Positions 1 to 8,918 of a stretch of DNA of 64,000 nucleotides are shown one piece after another. The DNA is from Rhizobiaceae bacterium (GTDB taxonomy: Bacteria; Pseudomonadota; Alphaproteobacteria; Rhizobiales; Rhizobiaceae). Within the stretch, counting starts at the first letter, position 1, and every line of letters starts with the position of its first letter. The stretch spans positions 930,001 to 994,000 of the forward strand of contig JAMLJC010000001.1 in NCBI GenBank assembly GCA_023953845.1. The letters run 5' to 3'. The notes under the pieces are model-generated. The model was not told the origin of the DNA and made no database searches. It saw only the letters and a program-made list of their open reading frames with translations. A program made the translations under genes and the position numbers.

Positions 1-201
1 GATTCGCTCCTGTCGATCGTCCAGATGCCGGCCGGCATTCCGGTGGGAACCCTTGCCATCGGCCGTGCCGGCGCCGTCAATGCCGCGCTTCTCGCCGCCG
101 CCGTGCTGGCGCTGAACGATGACGGTCTCGCCGGGCGGCTTGACGCCTGGCGGCAGGCTCAGACCGGCAAGGTCGCCGAATTTCCGACGGACGAAGCCTG
201 A
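1..201 (+). CDS. purE: 5-(carboxyamino)imidazole ribonucleotide mutase, C-terminal part
   Basis: This is the last 66 codons of PurE, cut by the left window edge. PurE moves the carboxyl group of N5-CAIR to C4 to give CAIR in purine synthesis. Frame 1 is open from base 1 to TGA at 199-201. It carries the family's C-terminal block (SLLSIVQMPAGIPVGTLAIG) followed by the Ala-rich helix that closes the octameric core. The stop overlaps the purK start by one base (TGATG), the usual purEK coupling. The product works in the cytosol and hands on the PurK product. The catalytic N-terminus lies outside the window. Confidence 0.9.
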   Translation, partial: DSLLSIVQMPAGIPVGTLAIGRAGAVNAALLAAAVLALNDDGLAGRLDAWRQAQTGKVAEFPTDEA

Positions 202-1283
202 TGCCTGCGCTCGGACCCGGCCAGACGATCGGGATCATCGGAGGCGGCCAGCTCGGCCGCATGCTGGCCATGGCTGCCGCGCGCCTCGGCTATCGCACCA
301 TCATACTGGAGCCGCAGAAGGATTCGCCCGCTGCGCAGGTCGCCAACGATCAGATCGTTGCCGCCTATGACGATCCGGTCGCCCTTGGTGCGCTGGCCGA
401 ACGCTGCGCCGTCGTCACCTACGAATTCGAGAACGTTCCGGTTTCTGCGGCCAGCCGCCTCGCCGGGAAGACAGGTGTATTCCCGCCGCCCCGCGCTCTC
501 GAAGTCTCGCAGGACCGGCTGACCGAAAAGACCTTCCTGAACGATGCTGGCGCGGAAACGGCCCGTTTTCGAGCCATCGACAGCGAGAAGGCGTTGCGCG
601 ACGCACTTGCCGAATTCGGCGGGGAAGGCGTGCTGAAGACGCGCCGGCTCGGCTATGACGGCAAGGGTCAGCATGTGTTCCGCAAGGGCGGCGCCGACGT
701 AATCGCTGTTGTTTTCAGCGCGATGGGCGGCGTTCCGCTCATCCTGGAAGGCTTCGTGCCGTTCGAGCGGGAGATTTCGATTATCGCCACGCGCGGGCAG
801 GACGGCGCCTTCGCCGCATACGATGCGGCAGAAAACATCCATCGCAACGGCATTCTCCATACTTCGACCCTGCCCGCCTCCGTGACGCCCGAGACGGCGA
901 CGGCGGCAAGGCAAACCGCCCGGGGCATCCTCGAAGCGCTGGACTATGTGGGCGTCATCGGCGTGGAGTTCTTCGTGCTGGCCGGGGGCGGGCTGCTCGT
1001 CAATGAGATCGCGCCGCGCGTGCACAATTCCGGCCACTGGACCGAGGCGGCATGTCTCGTCTCGCAATTCGAACAGCACATCCGCGCTGTCGCCGGCCTG
1101 CCGCTGGGCGACACGCGCCGTCATTTCGACTGCGTGATGGAAAACCTGATCGGCGACGATGTCGAGCGCTTCGCGGACCTCGTCGGGCAGCCCAATCTGA
1201 TGCTGCATCTGTATGGCAAGGCCGAGGCGCGTCCCGGCCGCAAGATGGGCCATTTCACCCGGATCGCCGCCAGACCGGCGTGA
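201..1283 (+). CDS. purK: 5-(carboxyamino)imidazole ribonucleotide synthase
   Basis: PurK is an ATP-grasp ligase that makes N5-CAIR from AIR, ATP and bicarbonate, the step before PurE. At 360 aa it has family length. The N-terminal nucleotide-fold motif GIIGGGQLGRM is at about residues 11-21. The ATP-grasp segment VLKTRRLGYDGKGQ is near 144-157, and the C-terminal metal/ATP loop NEIAPRVHNSGHWT is near 268-281. The ATG overlaps the purE stop by one base, so translational coupling is likely. No terminator is obvious before the convergent DUF6074 gene. Identification is firm. Confidence 0.97.
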   Translation: MPALGPGQTIGIIGGGQLGRMLAMAAARLGYRTIILEPQKDSPAAQVANDQIVAAYDDPVALGALAERCAVVTYEFENVPVSAASRLAGKTGVFPPPRALEVSQDRLTEKTFLNDAGAETARFRAIDSEKALRDALAEFGGEGVLKTRRLGYDGKGQHVFRKGGADVIAVVFSAMGGVPLILEGFVPFEREISIIATRGQDGAFAAYDAAENIHRNGILHTSTLPASVTPETATAARQTARGILEALDYVGVIGVEFFVLAGGGLLVNEIAPRVHNSGHWTEAACLVSQFEQHIRAVAGLPLGDTRRHFDCVMENLIGDDVERFADLVGQPNLMLHLYGKAEARPGRKMGHFTRIAARPA

Positions 1284-1313
1284 TCTTGTAACTATCTGGA
1301 ACGACCTGCCGCG

Positions 1314-1592
1314 TCAGGCGAGGCTGCCCGCATCGGCGCTCGGCTTGGCGCGGCCCTGCAGGTCCGCCTGTACGGCGCTCTGAAGCTCATAGATCTCATC
1401 CCGTATCGCGCCGTCCGAATGACCGGCCTTGCGCATCTCGGCGACAAGACTGGCGATACGCGATCGCCACAATTCATTGGCTGCGGCGCCATGAACGACG
1501 TCGAGATCGTCGGCGAGGGAACGGACGAGGTGAACGCGCGAACGCAACGGAAAAGGAATCACTTGAACCATGACTGCACCGTCGCTTTTCAT
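1314..1592 (-). CDS. DUF6074-like small protein
   Basis: This is a 92-aa protein resembling the short DUF6074 family of Hyphomicrobiales. The shared pattern is an N-terminal VIPFPLRSR motif and a helical body with a tryptophan (NELWRSRIASL). It ends in a helix of the type IRDEIYELQSAVQAEL that is common in this family. No membrane segment or signal peptide is visible. A second in-frame ATG at residue 8 places the conserved VIPFP motif next to the N-terminus and may be the true start. No clear Shine-Dalgarno sequence separates the two. It is convergent with purK. The function is unknown. Confidence 0.7.
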   Translation of the reverse strand: MKSDGAVMVQVIPFPLRSRVHLVRSLADDLDVVHGAAANELWRSRIASLVAEMRKAGHSDGAIRDEIYELQSAVQADLQGRAKPSADAGSLA

Positions 1593-1706
1593 GGTTGATA
1601 GTTGGTGAACGAAACGCCAGTCACGATCACGGCACTTCGATCACGTCCGCGCGTGCCGACGGTGAATGTCCGGCGTCGCTGGCATACATCCGGACGCATC
1701 GCGCGG

Positions 1707-1736
1707 TTGACAGCCGCCGTTCGTCTCGTCTATGAG
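1707..1736 (+). promoter_or_regulatory. Sigma-70-type promoter for the L36 gene
   Basis: A perfect -35 box TTGACA (1707-1712) is followed after 18 bases by TATGAG (1731-1736). Transcription would start about 75 bases before the L36 ATG. The spacing and the intergenic position support it. It is read by eye only. Confidence 0.55.
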
Positions 1737-1815
1737 CCAGCCATCTTTGACGGGCGTGTCTTCGGGCGCGCCCTTTGAGTTCGGCCCGGATGGGCCACAT
1801 CCGACGGGCAAGACC

Positions 1816-1941
1816 ATGAAGATCAAGAATTCCCTGAAGGCCCTCAAGGCCCGCCACCGCGACAACCGTCTGGTTCGCCGCAAAGGCCGCATCTACATCA
1901 TCAACAAGACTGACCCGCGCTACAAGGCACGCCAGGGCTGA
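1816..1941 (+). CDS. rpmJ: 50S ribosomal protein L36, zinc-free type
   Basis: This 41-aa basic protein is the large-subunit protein L36. The sequence starts MKIKNSLKALKARH and ends DPRYKARQG, as in the YkgO/type-B form usual in alphaproteobacteria. It has no cysteines, so it is the C-minus form that does not bind zinc. The ATG at 1816 was chosen because the L36 homology begins exactly there. An in-frame upstream ATG at 1732 would add residues unlike L36. It is a single-gene unit with its own promoter upstream. Confidence 0.95.
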   Translation: MKIKNSLKALKARHRDNRLVRRKGRIYIINKTDPRYKARQG

Positions 1942-1970
1942 TCGGCCCGCACCTTCACGCGAATTTCAGT

Positions 1971-1998
1971 TTGACGTTCCGATGCGCGGGGCTAGATT
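1971..1998 (+). promoter_or_regulatory. Candidate promoter giving a nearly leaderless mRNA
   Basis: TTGACG (1971-1976) and TAGATT (1993-1998) are separated by 16 bases. The expected transcription start, 7-8 bases after the -10 box, falls at about 2004-2006. That is the ATG chosen for the following TPR gene, which has no Shine-Dalgarno sequence. Confidence 0.45.
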
Positions 1999-2005
1999 CC
2001 CGCGT

Positions 2006-2596
2006 ATGCGGAACGTTTTTGTGCTTTGCGCCCTTGCCATTCTGGCAACCGCCACGCCGGCGCTGAGCGCCGGCAATGCCCTGCCCGACGTCCAGAAGCC
2101 GGAGGCTCTCGATCCGAAGGCGAAGCTCGACGGATTGTTCAGCGAGCTGAAGCGCGAGCGCAACGAAAAGGCCGCCGAGCGCATCTCCGGCCGTATCTTT
2201 GCCGCCTGGAGCCAGTCCGGCAGCGCCAATATCGATCTGATGATGCACTGGGCGCAGAAGGCCATCGACGCCAAGAAATATGACGTCGCGCTCGACTTCC
2301 TCGACCAGATCGTCGTCATGCGTCCGGATTTCGCGGAAGGCTGGAATCGCCGCGCGACCGTCCACTTCCTGATGAACAATTTTGCCAAGTCGATGGTCGA
2401 CATCGAGCATACGCTGGAACTGGAGCCACGGCATTTTGGGGCTCTCGCCGGCATGGCCCGGATCATGAAGGATCGCGGCCGCAAGGAACTGGCGCTCAGC
2501 GTCTATGAACGCATCCTCACCATCTACCCGATGATGCGGAGCGCGCAGTCGGAGGTCGCCACCATATCTGACGAGCTCGCCGGCGAAGGCATCTGA
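2006..2596 (+). CDS. Exported tetratricopeptide-repeat protein
   Basis: This is a 196-aa protein with a signal peptide (MRNVFVLCALAILATATPALSA) and a helical mature part. TPR-like helix pairs lie near residues 70-170, for example YDVALDFLDQIVVMRPDFAEGW and the repeat ending in HTLELEPRHFGALAG. It is likely periplasmic and a protein-binding scaffold. An in-frame ATG 24 bases upstream (1982) is possible. The 2006 start is preferred because the signal peptide begins there and a promoter places the transcript start nearby. The specific role is unknown. Confidence 0.75.
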   Translation: MRNVFVLCALAILATATPALSAGNALPDVQKPEALDPKAKLDGLFSELKRERNEKAAERISGRIFAAWSQSGSANIDLMMHWAQKAIDAKKYDVALDFLDQIVVMRPDFAEGWNRRATVHFLMNNFAKSMVDIEHTLELEPRHFGALAGMARIMKDRGRKELALSVYERILTIYPMMRSAQSEVATISDELAGEGI

Positions 2597-2726
2597 CGAC
2601 CTTCACGCGCACGCCTCTCTGAATATAGCGTCGGCGAAGAATCACGCCGCATTGAACCCGATCCGGCTTTTGTTGCGTATATGGTGTGGCGTCTGATCAC
2701 CGGGCGCACGCAAAACGCAGCTCCCG

Positions 2727-3797
2727 ATGAATCCTGTCTACGCAATCCTTGCATTTTTTATCGCCATCGCCGCCGTTCTGATCGGTGTTTCCCGCGTCAA
2801 CAGCTGGCTGATCGAGCGACGGCACCCACCTGTCGGAACCTTCGCCGAGATCGCCGGCACGCGTCTCCACTACGTCCACGATCCAGCGCCGGCCTCACCG
2901 GACCTGCCGCCGATCGTCTTCATCCATGGTGCAAGCGCCAATCTCAAGGATCAGTTGCTGACCCTGCGCCCCATGCTGGAAGGCCGCGCCGAACTGCTGT
3001 TCTGGGATCGACCGGGGCACGGCTGGTCGGCGCGAGGTCCACTCGCGGCGCAGACGCCGTTCGATCAGGCAAAGCTGCTCGCTGGCCTCATGGACCGGCT
3101 GGGCATCGACAACGCCGTTCTTGTCGGCCACTCCTTCGGCGGCGCGGTCGAGACGGCTTTCGCCCTCTCCTATCCGAAGCGCGTCCGCGGCCTCGTCTTC
3201 CTGTCGGCGGCGACGCATCCGTGGCCCGGCGGCAAGACCTCCTGGTACTACGACTGGGCTTCGTTGCCGGTGATCGGCCGGCTGTTCGTCGAGACGGTCG
3301 CCGGCCCGGCGGGAGCACTGCGCGTGGGACCCGCGACGGAATGCGTGTTTGCCCCGAATGCGGTGCCGGAAGCCTATCTGGAGAAGGCTTCGATCGGGCT
3401 GGTGTTGAGACCGCGGAACTTCCGCGCCAACGCCCGCGATGTCGCGGGGCTTTATGCCTATGCGAGCGCGGCCGCCCCGCGCTACAAGGAGATTTCCGCG
3501 TCCACGGTGATTGTCAGCGGCGACCGCGATGCCGTCGTCGCCGAGGAAATCCACAGCATTGGCCTTGCCAGGGACATAGCAGGCTCGCAACTCGTCTGGG
3601 TCCGCAACCTCGGCCACAAGCCGGAATGGATCGCGCCGGAACTGGTTGTCGGCGCGATCGAGAAAGTCGCGGGCAGACAGGTCGATCTCGCCACGTTGAC
3701 GCGTGAGGTCGAAACCCGCATTGCGGCCGATGCTTTTGGCGAACACTGCGTCGACGAGCCGTTCGACGGCGGCGAGTTGCATCCCACGCCGGGTTGA
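2727..3797 (+). CDS. Membrane-anchored alpha/beta hydrolase
   Basis: This is a 356-aa alpha/beta-hydrolase-fold enzyme. One N-terminal membrane helix (residues 5-22) should anchor it with the catalytic domain facing the periplasm. The oxyanion region FIHGAS is near 65-70 and the nucleophile elbow GHSFGG places Ser136. The acid is probably Asp267 or Asp269 in SGDRDAV, and the base His297 in LGHKPE. The substrate cannot be read from sequence; lipase, esterase and haloperoxidase-like activities are all possible. Its end overlaps the long-frame start of the next ORF, but the real next start is about 100 bases on. Confidence 0.85.
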   Translation: MNPVYAILAFFIAIAAVLIGVSRVNSWLIERRHPPVGTFAEIAGTRLHYVHDPAPASPDLPPIVFIHGASANLKDQLLTLRPMLEGRAELLFWDRPGHGWSARGPLAAQTPFDQAKLLAGLMDRLGIDNAVLVGHSFGGAVETAFALSYPKRVRGLVFLSAATHPWPGGKTSWYYDWASLPVIGRLFVETVAGPAGALRVGPATECVFAPNAVPEAYLEKASIGLVLRPRNFRANARDVAGLYAYASAAAPRYKEISASTVIVSGDRDAVVAEEIHSIGLARDIAGSQLVWVRNLGHKPEWIAPELVVGAIEKVAGRQVDLATLTREVETRIAADAFGEHCVDEPFDGGELHPTPG

Positions 3798-3898
3798 TCT
3801 CCGGGGTCAGGCAAGGCCGCGCCGTTTTCCTCTTGCACGCGCACCGGGACACACCATTTTGTAACAAAGGAAGTTCCTGTCCGCATGGGAGCGAAGAG

Positions 3899-4234
3899 GT
3901 GAAGAACACAGAAACCGCACGTCAGCAGACCTATGTCCGCGACAATTTCTGGCGGACGGCCAAGCGTGCCGCGAGGCACGTGCCGTTCATGCAGGATGTC
4001 GTCGCCGCATACTATTGCGCGATGGACAAGCGCACGCCCTTGCGCGTGAAGGGCATCATCCTTGCCACGCTCGCCTATTTCGTGCTGCCGACGGACACGA
4101 TTCCCGATTTCGTTCTTGGGCTCGGCTTCACCGACGACGCAGCCGTGCTGACCGCCGCCATATCGGCCATCGCCGCCCATCTGAAGCCCGCGCACCGCGC
4201 CGCCGCCCGTGCGGCGCTGAAGGAAGCCGACTGA
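3899..4234 (+). CDS. YkvA family (DUF1232) membrane protein
   Basis: This is a 111-aa protein with the DUF1232/YkvA core. The hallmark is a helix followed by YFVLPTDTIPDFVLGLGFTD and a second helix (AAVLTAAISAIAAH). It is probably membrane-associated. The GTG at 3899 is chosen because it follows GGGAG at 7-base spacing and starts just before the conserved region. The frame is open upstream to 3794 but that stretch is Cys/His-rich and unlike the family. The function is unknown. Confidence 0.8.
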   Translation: MKNTETARQQTYVRDNFWRTAKRAARHVPFMQDVVAAYYCAMDKRTPLRVKGIILATLAYFVLPTDTIPDFVLGLGFTDDAAVLTAAISAIAAHLKPAHRAAARAALKEAD

Positions 4235-4249
4235 TCACGCTTTGGTGAC

Positions 4250-4281
4250 CTTGCACCCGGCGAACCCGTTCCGGGTGCAAG
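4250..4281 (+). terminator. Strong hairpin after the YkvA gene
   Basis: A perfect 11-bp stem CTTGCACCCGG (4250-4260) / CCGGGTGCAAG (4271-4281) encloses a 10-base loop, 15 bases after the stop. No T-run follows, so it may act as a 3' end stabiliser or Rho-assisted terminator. The rest of 4282-4514 shows nothing recognisable except the leader of the IalB gene. Confidence 0.45.
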
Positions 4282-4514
4282 AATACGGGATAAGTCAAAC
4301 TCTCGCCGCTTTCCTCCGTTCAATCCCGGCAAGGGACGGAACGCTTGCGCATATCGGCTGCGCCAGCGGGATCAGGGCGGGGCACCGGCGGTGGAAGCCT
4401 TTTCTTTCGGAAATCTTCATCGTTTGGTAACCCAGATTAAATCAAAGTGACGCGAACGGGTCGTCGCCGGCGACCTCGTCCACGCATCATTTCGTAAGGA
4501 CAAGATCAACCAAC

Positions 4515-5018
4515 ATGCGCGGATTGATTTCGACACTCACCGGCCTCCTCGCGATCGGCCTCGCCACACCGGTTCTCGCGCAGTCGGCCACCAAGATCGG
4601 CCAGCACAGCGCCTGGGGCACCTACAGCTACACCCAGAACGGCAGCAAGGTCTGCTACGTGCTCACCGTTCCGACGGACAAGAAGCCGACCAGCGTGGAT
4701 CACGGCGACATCTTCTTCTTCGTCAGCCAGAAGCCCGGCCAGAACGTCACCTACGAGCCGCAGTTCATCGCATCCTACAATTTCCAGGAGAACTCGAAGG
4801 TCTCCGTCTCCGTCGGCAACAAGAACTATTCCATGTTCACGCGCGGCAAGTCCGCCTGGATGGAGAACGCCGCGCAGGAGCCGGAATTGATCGCCGCGAT
4901 GAAAGGTGGCTCCGACATGAAGATCCAGGCCAAGTCGAGCCGCGGCACGGCGACATCCTATGTCTTCTCCCTCAAGGGCATCTCGGCAGCGCTCTCTTCC
5001 ATCGCCAAGTGCAAATAG
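4515..5018 (+). CDS. Invasion-associated locus B (IalB) family protein
   Basis: This is a 167-aa exported protein. The signal peptide is residues 1-22 (cleavage after PVLA). It is followed by the IalB pattern: a short WGTYSYTQNGSKVCYVL strand, then FFFVSQKP, and a C-terminal Cys two residues from the end that can pair with Cys49. IalB proteins are periplasmic or outer-membrane-associated, first described in Bartonella and widespread in Hyphomicrobiales. Many have no link to invasion. It stands alone, with short intergenic spaces on both sides. Confidence 0.85.
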   Translation: MRGLISTLTGLLAIGLATPVLAQSATKIGQHSAWGTYSYTQNGSKVCYVLTVPTDKKPTSVDHGDIFFFVSQKPGQNVTYEPQFIASYNFQENSKVSVSVGNKNYSMFTRGKSAWMENAAQEPELIAAMKGGSDMKIQAKSSRGTATSYVFSLKGISAALSSIAKCK

Positions 5019-5254
5019 GATCGGATGACTGACCGGCAAAGACGGCTCGCGCCGGCCCGGCCGGCTTGCGCGAAGCCGCTTTCGCGATCCGCAGGGAGAT
5101 CGACGAGGCTCCTCGAACCGGCTCGGATGGTTGCGGCAGCAATACCGCCTCGCCATATAGGCTTCCGGGCGGCGCGTGACGTCGAGGCCGGCCCATGATA
5201 TGTGGCGGCCGGAGCGCTAACCTCCCAGCCACAAGCCAAACCGATCGATCAGAC

Positions 5255-6490
5255 ATGGCAGTTTCTATAGACCTCATCGCCGACAAGGCGCACAACGCCG
5301 TTCCGCCCCGCGTCGCGCTGGTGGAAAAACCGACTCTGATCGGCCTCAGCCGCGCCGAGATGGCGGAGGCGCTGATCATATCGGGCATCGTGCCGGAGCG
5401 GCAGGCGAAGATGCGCGTCCAGCAGCTCTGGCACTGGCTTTATGTGCGCGGCGTCTCGGACTTTTCCGAGATGTTCAACATCTCGAAGGATTTGCGCGCC
5501 ACGCTGGCGAGGCATTTCACCATTGCCCGACCCGAAATCGTCGAGGAGCAGATCTCCAACGACGGCACACGCAAGTGGCTGTTCCGTTTTCCGCCGCGCG
5601 GCGCAGGCCGGCCCGTCGAGATCGAGACGGTCTATATACCCGAGGAAGGGCGCGGCACGCTTTGCATCTCCAGCCAGGTCGGCTGCACGCTCACCTGCTC
5701 CTTCTGCCACACCGGCACGCAGAAGCTGGTCCGCAACCTGACGGCGGAAGAGATCCTCGCCCAGCTTCTGACCGCGCGCGATCGGCTGGGCGATTTCCCG
5801 GATCGCGATACGCCGGATGGCGCCATCGTGCCGGCGGAAGGCCGCAAGGTTTCCAACATCGTCATGATGGGCATGGGCGAGCCGCTCTACAATTTCGAGG
5901 AGGTGAAGAAGGCGCTTCTGATCGCTTCCGATGGCGATGGCCTGTCGCTGTCGAAGCGCCGCATCACGCTCTCCACCTCCGGCGTGGTGCCGGGCATCGC
6001 CCGCACCGGCGAGGAGATCGGCGTCATGCTGGCGATCTCGCTTCACGCGCCGAACGACGACCTGCGCGATCTGCTGGTGCCGATCAACAAGAAGTATCCG
6101 CTCGAAGAGCTCATGGACGCCTGCCGGAAATATCCCGGCCTGTCGAACGCGCGCCGCATCACCTTCGAATATGTGATGCTGAAAGACGTGAACGACAGCC
6201 TTGACGATGCCCGCGCTCTGGTGAAGCTGCTCAAGGGCATACCGGCCAAGATCAACCTGATCCCCTTCAACCCATGGCCCGGCACCAACTACCAGTGCTC
6301 GGACTGGGAGACGATCGAGAAGTTCGCCGACTTCATCAACAATGCAGGCTATGCCTCGCCGATCCGCACGCCGCGCGGCCGCGACATCCTCGCCGCCTGC
6401 GGTCAGCTCAAGTCGGAATCGGAGCGGCTGAAAAAGCACGAGCGGCTGGCGCTCGAAGCCATGATGATCGCCGGCCACGGCGAGGCATGA
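5255..6490 (+). CDS. rlmN: Dual-specificity 23S rRNA/tRNA m2A methyltransferase (radical SAM)
   Basis: RlmN makes 2-methyladenosine at A2503 of 23S rRNA and A37 of some tRNAs. The radical-SAM cluster motif CTLTCSFC gives Cys144, Cys148 and Cys151. The two catalytic cysteines of the mechanism are Cys137 (GTLCISS) and the Cys in DILAACGQL near the C-terminus. The SAM-binding GMGEPLYN motif is present. The ATG at 5255 (411 aa) matches the usual start MAVSIDL of Mesorhizobium-type homologues. The frame is open 20 codons further upstream. It is a monocistronic cytosolic enzyme with all key residues. Confidence 0.97.
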   Translation: MAVSIDLIADKAHNAVPPRVALVEKPTLIGLSRAEMAEALIISGIVPERQAKMRVQQLWHWLYVRGVSDFSEMFNISKDLRATLARHFTIARPEIVEEQISNDGTRKWLFRFPPRGAGRPVEIETVYIPEEGRGTLCISSQVGCTLTCSFCHTGTQKLVRNLTAEEILAQLLTARDRLGDFPDRDTPDGAIVPAEGRKVSNIVMMGMGEPLYNFEEVKKALLIASDGDGLSLSKRRITLSTSGVVPGIARTGEEIGVMLAISLHAPNDDLRDLLVPINKKYPLEELMDACRKYPGLSNARRITFEYVMLKDVNDSLDDARALVKLLKGIPAKINLIPFNPWPGTNYQCSDWETIEKFADFINNAGYASPIRTPRGRDILAACGQLKSESERLKKHERLALEAMMIAGHGEA

Positions 6491-6647
6491 CGTCCGGCAC
6501 AAAAGCTGACGGCCTGCTGACAGTGCCAAGATACGCTGCAAAGCTGCGCTGAACCTGCACGACAGCAACATCGTTTGGAGCCACGCAAGGCGTTGCTTGA
6601 CGTGATCCGGCATGGAAGGTCCGTGCCGCAAGCGGAGACGCCGACCC

Positions 6648-7052
6648 ATGAAGGAAGACATCGCCCGAACGATCCTCGGATATGCCGCTTCCGTGCTGAC
6701 GGCGGCTGCGGTGACGGTTTCCATCGTCACCGCCGGCGAGGCCGTCAGCCTCGGCAACTTCCTTTTCATCCTTCTCTTCGGTTCCGCCTATATCGCGACC
6801 TGCGGCCTGCCCGGCTTCGCGGCGACCGTCTGGCTTTCGCGCAGGTTTGGTATCCGCCGGTGTCCGTTCTTCGCGCTTGCCGGCGGCGCGAACGCGATCA
6901 TCGCATGGACAGCGCTTTACGTTGTCACCGGCAGCGGCGTGCGCATCGACGATGCGCTTTTCGCAGCGAGCGTCGCCGGTGGCTTGGCTGGCGGCATTTC
7001 GTTCTGGTCGGTTGCCATCAGGAAAGTGCCCAGCACGCCGCAGGCAGCGTAG
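6648..7052 (+). CDS. Small four-helix membrane protein
   Basis: This is a 134-aa hydrophobic protein with about four predicted membrane helices (near residues 9-30, 37-60, 72-95 and 103-122). I recognise no family. The ATG at 6648 follows GGAGA at about 9-base spacing. An in-frame ATG at 6612 would add an Arg-rich stretch without a better ribosome site. It is convergent with the LysE gene, 12 bases apart at the stops. The function is unknown. Confidence 0.65.
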   Translation: MKEDIARTILGYAASVLTAAAVTVSIVTAGEAVSLGNFLFILLFGSAYIATCGLPGFAATVWLSRRFGIRRCPFFALAGGANAIIAWTALYVVTGSGVRIDDALFAASVAGGLAGGISFWSVAIRKVPSTPQAA

Positions 7053-7064
7053 CGGCAGCGCCTC

Positions 7065-7712
7065 TTATCGCGCCTGCGCCGTCAGGATCTTGAGCGCGAA
7101 AGCGGAAAACACGCCGGCGAACAGATAGTCCACCGCCCGCGTGACCCTCGGACTCTTGCGCAGCAGGCCGGCGAAGCGATCGGCGGCGAACACCATCGGC
7201 GTGGTGATGACGGCCGAAAGCACGATGAAGAGGACTCCGAGGAAATAGAGTTTTGCGGGCGCGTGCGGATCGTTGACACTGACGAACTGCGGCAGGAAGG
7301 TCATGAAGAAGAGGATGATCTTCGGATTGAGCAGGTTGATGCCTATGCCGGTCAGGTAGTTCTGCATGAGCGTGTGTCTGCGCCCCTGCCGCTTCTCGGG
7401 GGCGAAAGCCGATCCGTGGCGAACGGCCTGCCATGCCAGCCAGACGAGATAGCCAGCACCGGCCACCTTCAGCGCGAGGAACGCCTCGGGCGAAGCCACG
7501 ATCAGTGCCGAGAGACCGAACACCACCAGCGACGTGTGGACGAGACAGCCGGTGAAGCCGCCGAACATTGCGGCGAGCCCGGCCGCCCGTCCCTCCGAAA
7601 GCGCCCGTCCGACGAACAGCGTCATGTCGGGGCCGGGCGTGATGGCGATGATCACGATGGCGATCGAAAACTGGAGGATGGTGGAAAAGTCAGGGACGAA
7701 AGCGGGCAGCAT
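7065..7712 (-). CDS. LysE/RhtB family amino-acid exporter
   Basis: This is a 215-aa inner-membrane exporter of the LysE/RhtB superfamily, which removes amino acids or homoserine-lactone-like compounds from the cytosol. The family signature AITPGPDM is near residues 23-30 and the conserved YLTGIGINLLNPK is around 120. Six hydrophobic segments are visible. The start is placed at MLPAFVPDF (7712), since the family normally begins just ahead of the first helix. The 21 extra upstream codons are hydrophilic. The substrate cannot be assigned. Confidence 0.88.
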   Translation of the reverse strand: MLPAFVPDFSTILQFSIAIVIIAITPGPDMTLFVGRALSEGRAAGLAAMFGGFTGCLVHTSLVVFGLSALIVASPEAFLALKVAGAGYLVWLAWQAVRHGSAFAPEKRQGRRHTLMQNYLTGIGINLLNPKIILFFMTFLPQFVSVNDPHAPAKLYFLGVLFIVLSAVITTPMVFAADRFAGLLRKSPRVTRAVDYLFAGVFSAFALKILTAQAR

Positions 7713-7852
7713 GTCTGTCAGGGCGGGTTCGGTTGATGCTTGCGCTCTACCGTCACAAATGCCGGCCGCGCGCAAGCGTCAACATGTTGAAACGGCTGCA
7801 TAGCCCGCATCATGCCGGTCACGGGGCCGCACCGCAGACCTTTGCAATGACC

Positions 7853-8749
7853 TCACTGCGCCGCGCGGCTTTTCCCGACGGTCTCGTCCTCCGCCAGCAG
7901 CGCGCCTCCCTGCGCCTCGTAGCCGCTGCCGGTCCATGTCCAATGGATCGCCTCGATGCCGTTGACCATTGCCAGCGTCGCGAGGCCGGGCCAGCCGTCA
8001 TGCGTACGACTCTCGTCGAGATAGAGGCGCACCCCTTCCGTGGCATAGGCGGACTGCCAGTCGCCCGCGCCTTCCGCCGCCCATCCGGCCAGCGTGCAGC
8101 CGGAACTGCCGTAATAAAAGGTCGAGCCGCATAGCGAGGCGAACAGCAGCCGTTTGCCGTCCGGCCTGTCGATCTGCGCAGCCGCGATTGTCGGCTCCTT
8201 CTTGACCGCCTCCCGGAACAGCCGGATTTCGTCGGCAAGAAGGACCGTCGCCACGGCCGCCGGCGGCCCCTCTTCGGCGAGCGACACCGTCTGATAGGCG
8301 GACATATCGATCTGGCTGCAGCGCGGCGCGATCGCTTCTATCACCTTGCCGGAATTGCGCAGATTGAATGTTGCCTGCGCGACAGGCTTGTCCGCGCCGG
8401 TGCTGACGCGCATGCGGGTACCGGTCTTCAGTGGTTCGAGGATGTCCGTCGGCACGGACACCTGCAATGTCCCGGGACCGCGCACCGGCTCCAAGGCAAG
8501 CGTCCTCCCCTCGAGCCCGATCTTCAAGGGCCCCGGCAGGAGATCAGCCCCTTCGGTGCGGAAGAGGAAGCCCCACTTCTGCTCGGCGCAATAGAGCGAG
8601 CCGCCAGTGATGCCGGAAGCCTGCGTAGGCGTGGGCAGAATGGCCACCGCGCCGCCGGCGGCTTCCTCCCAGCGATCTCCCGCCTGGACGGAATGCATGC
8701 TGGCCATGCACGAAAGCAGCATCGCCAGCCGCAAGAGCCGTGTTCTCAC
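7853..8749 (-). CDS. Exported protein of unknown function
   Basis: This is a 298-aa protein with a signal peptide (MRTRLLRLAMLLSCMASMHSVQA). The mature part has several cysteines (in LYCAEQK, PRCSQ, LCGST and GCTLAG) that could form periplasmic disulfides. I recognise no domain. The C-terminal half, with Trp-rich HWTWTGSGYEAQGG, suggests a beta-rich fold. It is divergent from argG, which lies 169 bases away. No functional claim is made. Confidence 0.65.
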   Translation of the reverse strand: MRTRLLRLAMLLSCMASMHSVQAGDRWEEAAGGAVAILPTPTQASGITGGSLYCAEQKWGFLFRTEGADLLPGPLKIGLEGRTLALEPVRGPGTLQVSVPTDILEPLKTGTRMRVSTGADKPVAQATFNLRNSGKVIEAIAPRCSQIDMSAYQTVSLAEEGPPAAVATVLLADEIRLFREAVKKEPTIAAAQIDRPDGKRLLFASLCGSTFYYGSSGCTLAGWAAEGAGDWQSAYATEGVRLYLDESRTHDGWPGLATLAMVNGIEAIHWTWTGSGYEAQGGALLAEDETVGKSRAAQ

Positions 8750-8918
8750 CGTCTCACTCCCTGACAGCCCCGAAGAATCAACCGCATCATAGGATGTGCT
8801 GTGCCTCCAAATGGCAATCGCGGCGTTTCACATTTCGATTACCTTGCCTTGGCGGGGCTTTCCTGCTTAGAGACCCGTCGATTCAGGGGCACATATCCCC
8901 CATCTGTGCGGAGAAATC

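Noticed and set aside
4242..4430. 62-codon frame after the YkvA gene
   Set aside because: It starts at the terminator-like hairpin, has no ribosome site and has a composition unlike a protein.
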